Source: CAZUCU01 sp964589635 (GTDB lineage: Bacteria; Patescibacteriota; Minisyncoccia; Phycocordibacterales; JAACPR01). Taken from it: a stretch of 11,957 nt of DNA. The notes under the pieces are model-generated. The model searched no databases. It saw nothing but the letters and a program-made list of their open reading frames with translations, and was not told the DNA's origin. The stretch lies in assembly GCA_964589635.1 (NCBI GenBank), contig CAZPRI010000022.1, positions 1-11,957 on the forward strand, given 5' to 3'. Of this stretch, positions 5,917 through 10,813 are shown piece by piece; position 1 is the first letter of the stretch; every line of letters begins with the position of its first letter. The position numbers and the translations under genes are program-made.

Positions 5917-6400
5917 AGAATCCAAGAAACTCCATGAATTTTTGGTGAAGTGGTTCTTCTAACTCTTCTTCATCTAAATAATCCAACAGAAAATCTCTAA
6001 TTATTTCTGGGTCAGTATTTATACTATCAAAGGGGATGATCAAAAAAGTGTGGGCAGTTTTTTTTGTTCTGAAAATAATTTTATCTTCATAGTCTGTGTC
6101 TTCAACCCAAAAACTTTCTAGGTTTGAAAAAGGATAAAGCAGGGATCCTGCTCTAACTCCTTTTCTTGAGATTTCGAATGTGTGTAAATCAGGCTTTTTA
6201 TTTACCATCATTCCAGATGTAATTGCAAAAAGAGTAATGATGATTCCAAATAAAACATTTCCAAAATAGAAAGACACAATCACAGCACCAATAGCAACAA
6301 CCCATAAAGCCCAAAACCAATCAGAACTCTTTTTTATATGACTAGAATGTTCCAATGATTGCCAGGCAATTTTTGTTTGCTTGTTAATAGGTTTTTCCAT
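5915..6400 (-). CDS. Two-helix membrane protein with C-terminal soluble domain
   Basis: 161 residues. A polar N-terminus with WQSLEHSSHIKKSSDWFW (13-30) precedes two membrane helices (about 30-47 and 50-66, WALWVVAIGAVIVSFYF and VLFGIIITLFAITSGMMV) joined by a very short loop. The rest (70-161) is soluble, has alternating hydrophobic strands (HTFEISRKGVRAG, LLYPFSNLESFWVED, DKIIFRT, AHTFLIIPF) and ends in an acidic helix, a pattern like bacterial PH-type domains. Both termini should lie on the same side, probably the cytoplasm. Similar two-helix proteins occur in CPR genomes as conserved hypotheticals (from memory). The ATG at 6400 follows a perfect -10 box by 7 nt. Function unknown. Confidence 0.75.
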   Translation of the reverse strand: MEKPINKQTKIAWQSLEHSSHIKKSSDWFWALWVVAIGAVIVSFYFGNVLFGIIITLFAITSGMMVNKKPDLHTFEISRKGVRAGSLLYPFSNLESFWVEDTDYEDKIIFRTKKTAHTFLIIPFDSINTDPEIIRDFLLDYLDEEELEEPLHQKFMEFLGF

Positions 6401-6407
6401 TACTTAA

Positions 6408-6413
6408 ATTATA
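6408..6413 (-). promoter_or_regulatory. -10 box of the two-helix membrane protein gene, leaderless
   Basis: A perfect TATAAT read on the minus strand ends 7 nt before the ATG at 6400. No clear -35. The divergent gene at 6453 begins 52 bp away. Confidence 0.6.
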
Positions 6414-6452
6414 CACCGTAAGACTTGATTTTTAAAAACAAAATAGTAGTTT

Positions 6453-6782
6453 ATGTTTAGAACAGTAGTACAAATTATGGAAAATAATACGAAAGAGAAG
6501 CCACGATGGATTGTTGCAGATTTATCTGTGCGGGCAAATGAGATTGTGGCAAAGGAGTTAGGATCTTCATGTGATGAAAATCAGATTGATGATTTTACTA
6601 GCACAAGTGGAACTCACCACAGGGGATATTATGTTCCCAATTACTCACTCATTACTGGACTCAAGCACCTTTCGAAAGGTAAGGATTCAGGAATCACCTA
6701 CACAGTTTTTAAACAGTGTGGAGAAAGGTTTGTTCATGTTCCTTTTGATTCCAAAAAGAAAAAGAAAAAACATCTAACGTAA
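6453..6782 (+). CDS. Small hypothetical protein
   Basis: Unrecognised 109-residue protein. It may start at 6453 (MFRTVVQ) or at the ATG at 6477 (MENNTKEKPRW); AATAGT at 6442-6447 is a weak -10 before the first, and neither has a Shine-Dalgarno. The body contains RWIVADLSVRANEIVAKELG, a Ser/Thr/His-rich centre (STSGTHHRGYY), and ends in a lysine run (SKKKKKKHLT) that could bind nucleic acid or simply be a basic tail. No membrane segment. A strong terminator begins within 10 nt of the stop, supporting a real unit. The protein is soluble and orphan, like those at 2763 and 5033. Confidence 0.55.
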   Translation: MFRTVVQIMENNTKEKPRWIVADLSVRANEIVAKELGSSCDENQIDDFTSTSGTHHRGYYVPNYSLITGLKHLSKGKDSGITYTVFKQCGERFVHVPFDSKKKKKKHLT

Positions 6783-6830
6783 AAAATAAAATCCCCGAAT
6801 AGTAAAGCTGTTCGGGGATTGTTTTATTTT
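6783..6830. terminator. Rho-independent terminator after the 6453 gene
   Basis: AATCCCCGAATAG (6790-6802) pairs with CTGTTCGGGGATT (6808-6820), with one T-G wobble and a 5-nt loop. Outer AAAATAAA and TTTTATTTT arms extend the stem and provide a T-run on both strands. Confidence 0.88.
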
Positions 6831-6863
6831 AAAACATCACCAAAAAAATATTCAATATAAATC

Positions 6864-6891
6864 TTGTGAACATCGGTGATTTAGCTATACT
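6864..6891 (+). promoter_or_regulatory. Promoter of the SOUL gene, leaderless
   Basis: TTGTGA (6864-6869), a 16-nt spacer, and TATACT (6886-6891) form the best full -35/-10 promoter in the window. The -10 ends 6 nt before the ATG at 6898, so the transcript should begin at the start codon. Confidence 0.65.
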
Positions 6892-6897
6892 TGAAAT

Positions 6898-7530
6898 ATG
6901 AATTATATAAATGTATTGGTCGTTGTTTGTGTATTACTTGTCGCATGGATTATTTGGAGTGCTTTTGTAGATAAAAATATTGAAACACCAAAATATTCTG
7001 TCATTGAAAATAAGAGAAAATATGAAATAAGAAAATATGAGACTCATGTAGTCGCTGAAGTTTCTGTTGATGGAAATTTTTCAGATGGAACCAGTAAGGC
7101 CTTTCTAAAGTTGGCAAGATATATTTTCGGGGGGAATTCTACTAAAGAAAAGATTGCAATGACTGCGCCTGTTTTGACAGCACAAAAAAATGAAAAAATC
7201 ACAATGACAACTCCTGTTTCAACTTCTCAAAATAATGATGAATTAACTATGAGTTTCATGATGCCTTCAAAATACACTCTCGAGAGTCTACCTATACCAG
7301 ATTCCGACGAAATCAAGTTTAGAGAAATTCCAAGCTCTACCTACGCAGTAAAAAGGTTTACTGGTTGGGTTTCAGATAGTGTAAGAAGTAAACAAACAAA
7401 AAAACTTTTAAATGATTTGAGTATTGATGGCGTTGAGGTTAGTGGGGAACCAGTTCTTCTTCAATATGATAGACCGTTCAAGTTTCCTTTTTTGAGAAGA
7501 AATGAAATTAAAGTAGGGGTGGTTGTTTAG
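6898..7530 (+). CDS. Membrane-anchored SOUL family heme-binding-like protein
   Basis: 210 residues. Residues 3-23 are a single membrane helix (INVLVVVCVLLVAWIIWSAF), probably an uncleaved anchor with the domain outside. Residues 33-210 form a SOUL domain: YSVIENKRKYEIRKYE at the start, SDGTSKAFLKLARYIFGGN, EKIAMTAPV, MSFMMPSKYTLESLPIP, AVKRFTGW, and the end YDRPFKFPFLRRNEIKV. SOUL proteins include heme-binding proteins in eukaryotes; in bacteria the ligand and role are mostly unproven, so heme binding is an inference. The KI(A/T)MT(A/T)PV motif occurs twice, 16 residues apart, a small internal duplication also seen in other bacterial members. The gene is alone, between a terminator and the gene-poor stretch at 7531. 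Confidence 0.88.
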   Translation: MNYINVLVVVCVLLVAWIIWSAFVDKNIETPKYSVIENKRKYEIRKYETHVVAEVSVDGNFSDGTSKAFLKLARYIFGGNSTKEKIAMTAPVLTAQKNEKITMTTPVSTSQNNDELTMSFMMPSKYTLESLPIPDSDEIKFREIPSSTYAVKRFTGWVSDSVRSKQTKKLLNDLSIDGVEVSGEPVLLQYDRPFKFPFLRRNEIKVGVVV

Positions 7531-7595
7531 GGGGGTAATTATTTTATGCAGTGTTAGTTGGGTAGTGGTCGAACCGGATTATATAAGATGTCTTT

Positions 7596-7760
7596 TTATA
7601 GAAGATCTCCCTGAGCCAGATTTAAAATATTTCTTGTTCCTCCAGACTTTCCGTTTCCGTCTTTCTCATCCCATTTCTCCGGTAAAAATAAAATAGCCGA
7701 CTCTTGCAGAGCCGACCTTTTATTTTTATGCGGGGTGCCTCGAGTTAGAACCGTAGAGGG
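7596..7760 (-). pseudogene. Start-less 54-codon open frame, possible gene remnant
   Basis: On the minus strand an open frame runs from just after a TGA (7763-7761) to a TAA (7598-7596). It has no ATG, GTG or TTG codon, so it cannot be a gene as it stands. Its second part (LPEKWDEKDGNGKSGGTRN, then ILNLAQGDLL) has a protein-like mixture of residues and could be the C-terminal tail of a truncated gene. Against this, a terminator-like hairpin and a tRNA-like segment lie within the same frame, so it may be an accidental open frame. Confidence 0.25.
7684..7727 (-). terminator. Minus-strand terminator-like hairpin
   Basis: AAAAATAAAA (7684-7693) and TTTTATTTTT (7718-7727) are exact complements. 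Inside, the two eight-base arms (7696-7703 and 7709-7716) pair imperfectly on the plus strand (two A-C clashes) but fully on the minus strand, where those become G-U pairs. The structure therefore favours minus-strand RNA, though no gene upstream on that strand is intact. Confidence 0.55.
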
Positions 7761-7830
7761 TCAAGTCCAGTAAGGTTTGTTTAAGACTTTTCTAGCATAT
7801 CAAATCGACGAGTCTCGAGCAGTGCAAAAA

Positions 7831-7879
7831 GTGACAAAAGTGACACATATTGCAGTTTTTTGTGACAGTGACATGTCAC
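7831..7879. repeat. Cluster of five GTGACA hexamers with a 14-bp palindrome
   Basis: GTGACA occurs at 7831-7836, 7840-7845, 7862-7867 and 7868-7873, and inverted as TGTCAC at 7874-7879. The last two form the perfect palindrome AGTGACATGTCACT at 7867-7880. The cluster ends 77 bp upstream of the start codon at 7957, a fitting place for an operator of that gene or for recombinase or excision-factor binding sites. No other copy of this arrangement is in the window. Confidence 0.6.
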
Positions 7880-7940
7880 TTTTTTATAAATATACATTAA
7901 AGATTTTATGAAGATAAAGCATGTTTTTCCAAATTATCTT

Positions 7941-7949
7941 TGATATATT
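7941..7949 (+). promoter_or_regulatory. Extended -10 of the nuclease-like gene, leaderless
   Basis: TGATATATT: TG, one base, then TATATT (7944-7949), ending 7 nt before the ATG at 7957. This matches the spacing found at other genes here and decides for the 7957 start over the ATG at 7921. Confidence 0.5.
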
Positions 7950-7956
7950 CTCTGGA

Positions 7957-8436
7957 ATGGATGATGTATCAAATTATGAAAAACTTAGAAACGATTCTCA
8001 AAAATACTATTCTTCTATTGGTCGTATCAAATCACCAGTATTAAAAGAATTTATTAGTTTTAAATCAGAAGGGTTTAATCACATAATTTATAAAAATAGT
8101 AATAATGAACGAGAACAAATCTCTCAAATGCTCCGATTCAAACTGTTACCTCTTGCAAAGAAATTAATTAAAATATCAACTACATATCAAGAGTTTGAAG
8201 AAACGATTCAGGAGTTTGTGGTTAAAGAAAGGAAGAAAAAAGTAAGGAAATCAAAAGCAGTGAAATATTGGGGAATAATTGCAATAATTAATGGAAGAAA
8301 GATTAAAGTTATTTTGAGAAAAATCGGAGACAATGGAGATATTCACTTCTGGAGTATTGTTCCTGCATGGTCAACAAATAAATTCAGGGATATCAAACTG
8401 TTTTCAACAATGAAAGGAGATCCGAAAGAAGATTAA
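7957..8436 (+). CDS. BECR-nuclease-like protein of unknown function, recombinase-associated
   Basis: 159 residues from the ATG at 7957 (MDDVSNYEKLRN); the in-frame ATG at 7921 would add 12 residues, MFFQIIFDIFSG, that overlap the -10 box. The N-terminal half has SSIGRIKSPVLKEFISFKSEGF and REQISQMLRFKLLPLAKKLI; a basic segment (KERKKKVRKSK) follows; the C-terminal half has KYWGIIAIINGRKIKVILRK, then GDNGDIHFWSIVPAW and RDIKLFSTMKGDPKED. From memory, this family recurs in CPR genomes with very conserved sequence, often near serine recombinases. The strand pattern with KIKVILRK...IHFWS recalls small toxin-type RNases of the BECR (barnase/EndoU/RelE-like) class, but no catalytic residue can be assigned, so this is a weak guess. 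It sits between the GTGACA cluster and its own terminator, just upstream of the recombinase gene. Confidence 0.7.
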   Translation: MDDVSNYEKLRNDSQKYYSSIGRIKSPVLKEFISFKSEGFNHIIYKNSNNEREQISQMLRFKLLPLAKKLIKISTTYQEFEETIQEFVVKERKKKVRKSKAVKYWGIIAIINGRKIKVILRKIGDNGDIHFWSIVPAWSTNKFRDIKLFSTMKGDPKED

Positions 8437-8465
8437 AAAACACCACCCCGAGGGTGGTGTTTTTT
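8435..8465. terminator. Rho-independent terminator after the nuclease-like gene
   Basis: Six A, CACCACCC (8441-8448), a 3-nt loop, GGGTGGTG (8452-8459) and six T (8460-8465). The A-run makes it potentially bidirectional. Confidence 0.92.
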
Positions 8466-8648
8466 ATAATGCTTGCCTTCAGCTTATATGAGCCGAATAG
8501 GGCTGACGCCCCACAAGCACCTTATAACAATAGCAGATTTGGTTTGAAAATCAAGATATTACTTTATAAATATTTTATACGACCACGCTATATATTTCTA
8601 GTTCTGCATAGTCTTAGCAACCCTCCTCATCTACGTCATCATATATAC
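8466..8648. other. Spacer upstream of the recombinase gene
   Basis: No gene seen. It contains a short GGGC/GCCC inverted repeat (8500-8511) and a possible promoter, TTGAAA (8544-8549) with TATAAA (8565-8570), whose 15-nt spacer is short; another AT-rich candidate is TATATATT near 8590. The open frame of the recombinase extends back through here to a GTG inside the terminator stem at 8454, but that part is not domain-like. A recombination site next to the recombinase gene could lie here, but I cannot identify one. Confidence 0.35.
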
Positions 8649-9965
8649 ATGGAAACGCAATATATAAGTAACTTCGGGGTTAGAACAGAAGTTCCGCAAA
8701 TAAAAATTAAGTATGTATTATACGCCAGAAAAAGTACAGAGACCGAAGAACGACAAGTATTATCAATTGATTCACAAGTTAAAGAAATGCTCCAGATAGC
8801 AGAGAAAGAAAACATGGAGATCATAGATATTAGAAGAGAATCACATTCTGCAAAAGATTCAGGACAAAGACCAGTATTCAAAGAGATACTCTCTGATATA
8901 GATAATGGTAGATATAACGGAATACTAACTTGGGCTCCAGATAGACTAAGTAGAAACGCAGGTGATCTTGGATCACTTGTAGACTTAATGGATCAAGCGA
9001 AACTACAAGAAATTAAAACATACGGACAGACTTTTAAGAACTCTCCCAATGAGAAGTTCCTCTTAATGATTCTCTGTTCACAAGCAAAATTAGAAAATGA
9101 TAATAAGAGTATAAATGTGAAAAGAGGACTCCGAACGAGAGTAGAGATGGGCCTGTGGCCCGGACCTGCACCAACTGGATACCTCAAAGAAAAAAGAAGC
9201 GATAGAAAGTGTGAGACATACATAGATCCAGAAAAAGGACCTGTGATTAAGAAAATGTTTGAAAAGGTAGCATATGAAAAATGGAGTGGGAAGAAAGTAT
9301 ATAACTGGCTCAAGTTTGATTTGAACTTCAGAAGTGCATACGGAAAGAAACATCTAAGTCTTGGAAATATATTTAGAAGTCTCAGTAATCCATTCTATTA
9401 TGGGGAGTTTGAATATCCTCGAAACAGTGGGAACTGGAACAAAGGGAAGCATGAACCTCTCATAACAAAGGAATTGTATGACATGGTGCAAGCACAAGTG
9501 AAGAGTAATACACTTAGAATTGAAAATAAAGAGTTTGCTTTCACCAAACTCATGACTTGTGGATTATGCTCGTCTGCGATATCTGCTGATGAAAAATTCA
9601 AAAAGTTAAAGAACGGAACATCAAACAGACACGTATATTACAAATGTGCAAAGTCCAAGGATCACAATTGCAAAAACCCACCAATCAATGAAACTGACCT
9701 GATCAAGCAGTTTGAGAAACTGATTGATGACATGAAAGTGAACGAGTTAAGGGTACGGGACAAGATTAAGGACGAGATTCTCCGATTCAAGAAGTTCAAC
9801 ACTTCCCTTCTTGGAAAAAGTACCAATATTCAGATTGAGGATATTGATATCAAGAATTATGTGAAGTTTATTTTGAAGGATGGTGAAATGCAGGAGAAGA
9901 GAGATATATTGGAGAATATATCGGAGAGGATTTTGTTAAAGGATAAAAATATTTTTCTTCTATAA
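8649..9965 (+). CDS. Large serine recombinase (site-specific integrase)
   Basis: DNA integrase of the large serine recombinase family, joining attP and attB or reversing this through a 5'-phosphoserine intermediate. The start at 8649 gives 438 residues. The resolvase domain (about 20-165) has YVLYARKS with catalytic S29 and R27, SIDSQ (39-43), R74, and PDRLSRN with R99 and R102. A Recombinase domain follows (PAPTGYLKEKRS, then DPEKGPVIKKMFE, NIFRSLSNPFYYGEFEY). The zinc ribbon has C304, C307, C333 and C341. The last part (about 355-438) is charged and helical, as in the coiled-coil region that controls integration direction. All key residues are intact, so it may be active. The longer frame from 8454 begins inside a terminator and is rejected. 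It converges with the 9980 gene, 14 bp apart. Confidence 0.92.
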   Translation: METQYISNFGVRTEVPQIKIKYVLYARKSTETEERQVLSIDSQVKEMLQIAEKENMEIIDIRRESHSAKDSGQRPVFKEILSDIDNGRYNGILTWAPDRLSRNAGDLGSLVDLMDQAKLQEIKTYGQTFKNSPNEKFLLMILCSQAKLENDNKSINVKRGLRTRVEMGLWPGPAPTGYLKEKRSDRKCETYIDPEKGPVIKKMFEKVAYEKWSGKKVYNWLKFDLNFRSAYGKKHLSLGNIFRSLSNPFYYGEFEYPRNSGNWNKGKHEPLITKELYDMVQAQVKSNTLRIENKEFAFTKLMTCGLCSSAISADEKFKKLKNGTSNRHVYYKCAKSKDHNCKNPPINETDLIKQFEKLIDDMKVNELRVRDKIKDEILRFKKFNTSLLGKSTNIQIEDIDIKNYVKFILKDGEMQEKRDILENISERILLKDKNIFLL

Positions 9966-9979
9966 CAGAATCAAATATT

Positions 9980-10306
9980 TTAATAACTTCTATTCTTATG
10001 ATATTCATCAACACGGTCATTACATTCTTTTAAATATTCTTCTTCTTTTATCTCTTCACAAATATTTTTGTCCATCTTCCATGTTGCGAGATTGTAATAA
10101 CACTCATCAAGAAATTCTTCTGAAGACAATCTCCGACAATCAGCTAGTGTGTCTATTTTATTTTCTTCATATTGTCTTTTTTCAGATTCTGTCATTGGAG
10201 TTCTACTTGACCCCGTAGGACTATCAGTAAGTGACATTATAGTTGCAACAAGTACTCCTAAAGGAATCAATATAATGGTTTTTATAATTTGAACAATAGA
10301 GTCCAT
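9980..10306 (-). CDS. One-helix membrane protein with tandem Cys repeat
   Basis: 108 residues. Residues 3-25 form a membrane helix (SIVQIIKTIILIPLGVLVATIM), probably an anchor. After a Ser/Thr/Pro linker, residues 50-100 carry four cysteines in regular spacing: C57-x11-C69-x13-C83-x11-C95, each pair enclosing an acidic helix (RRLSSEEFLDE and EEIKEEEYLKE). This is a short tandem repeat with a 26-residue period. Similar C-x11-C repeats with a CYxxLA motif (here CYYNLA) occur, from memory, in secreted or membrane proteins of CPR bacteria and archaea, where disulfides are likely. It starts 12 bp after the stop of the 10319 gene, so the two are probably co-transcribed. No Shine-Dalgarno is visible. 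Function unknown. Confidence 0.65.
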   Translation of the reverse strand: MDSIVQIIKTIILIPLGVLVATIMSLTDSPTGSSRTPMTESEKRQYEENKIDTLADCRRLSSEEFLDECYYNLATWKMDKNICEEIKEEEYLKECNDRVDEYHKNRSY

Positions 10307-10318
10307 TTTCTGAGAAAA

Positions 10319-10732
10319 TTAACTTCGAAGTTTAGAATGAATTTCTAACCACTGCTTAAAACCAGAATTTTGATTTCTTTCCTCCTCATTACCCCAAATA
10401 TCAGCTTCATTGAGATGTGGAACAGAGACATTTTCGTCATACAACAAACCTGATTGTTCTGTCCACTTCTTAGTACTGTCATTACTTGGCAAGGCAATTA
10501 TTTCACCAGCAATATTTGCCAGAATGACTCCGTTAATATCATTATATGTCCCTGATTTTATATCCTCTGCAGTAAGCGTCTTATTAAGACCCTTGATATA
10601 CAGACCAGTTAAAGTTAGTCCGTGATTTTTTATTGTACTCAAAGCTGTCTCAGGAGAAAATCCTTTTTCTAATTCTTGTTCAGTGTTTTCTGCATCCTCG
10701 ATAGCTTGTGGCTGAAAGTTTTCAAATGACAT
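10319..10732 (-). CDS. Hypothetical soluble protein
   Basis: Unrecognised 137-residue protein, acidic and soluble. The N-terminal 30 residues (MSFENFQPQAIEDAENTEQE) look flexible or helical; the middle (HGLTLTGLYIKGLNKTLTAED, then NDINGVILANIAGEIIALPS) suggests a small alpha/beta domain; the C-terminus (GFKQWLEIHSKLRS) is helical. No signal peptide or membrane segment. It is the first gene of a likely two-gene unit with the Cys-repeat membrane protein, downstream of the pilin-like gene. A TATAAT box on the minus strand (10759-10754) could start a transcript with a leader of about 14 nt. Its place in an element with conjugation-like genes is the only clue to role. Confidence 0.6.
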   Translation of the reverse strand: MSFENFQPQAIEDAENTEQELEKGFSPETALSTIKNHGLTLTGLYIKGLNKTLTAEDIKSGTYNDINGVILANIAGEIIALPSNDSTKKWTEQSGLLYDENVSVPHLNEADIWGNEEERNQNSGFKQWLEIHSKLRS

Positions 10733-10753
10733 GTTTTGTGTAAATTAATGTTA

Positions 10754-10759
10754 ATTATA
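10754..10759 (-). promoter_or_regulatory. Candidate -10 box for the 10732 gene
   Basis: TATAAT on the minus strand ends 21 nt before the ATG at 10732, predicting a leader of about 14 nt without a Shine-Dalgarno. AT-rich context lowers certainty. A second TATAAT on the plus strand at 10765-10770 has no gene to serve. Confidence 0.35.
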
Positions 10760-10813
10760 AACAGTATAATTTTAAATAAGAATTTAATCAAATCTACAGG
10801 GCACCACCATTAT

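Larger units (their letters stand above)
7531..7956. other. Gene-poor boundary region between core genes and the recombinase block
   Basis: No complete gene in about 426 bp. It contains, left to right: an unremarkable stretch (7531-7595), a start-less minus-strand open frame ending at a TAA at 7596-7598, a minus-strand terminator-like hairpin (7684-7727), a tRNA-3'-end-like segment (about 7730-7765), and a cluster of GTGACA hexamers (7831-7879). The content suggests a junction between chromosome and inserted element. Confidence 0.45.

Noticed and set aside
7728..7800. Complete tRNA gene on the minus strand
   Set aside because: Only a T-loop-like and acceptor-like 3' part is present; the T-stem has a mismatch and wobbles, and no matching 5' acceptor (GCGGGGT-like) lies about 75 nt upstream.
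7831..7880. CRISPR array or LexA box explanation for the GTGACA cluster
   Set aside because: Repeats are only 6 bp with irregular spacing and no spacers, and the palindrome does not match a LexA consensus I know.
7921..7956. ATG at 7921 as start of the nuclease-like gene
   Set aside because: The 12 added residues coincide with an extended -10 box that fits the start at 7957; not excluded, but less likely.
8454..8648. N-terminal extension of the recombinase from a GTG at 8454 (65 extra residues)
   Set aside because: The GTG lies within the stem of a strong terminator and the extra residues show no domain; the ATG at 8649 gives a normal recombinase N-terminus.
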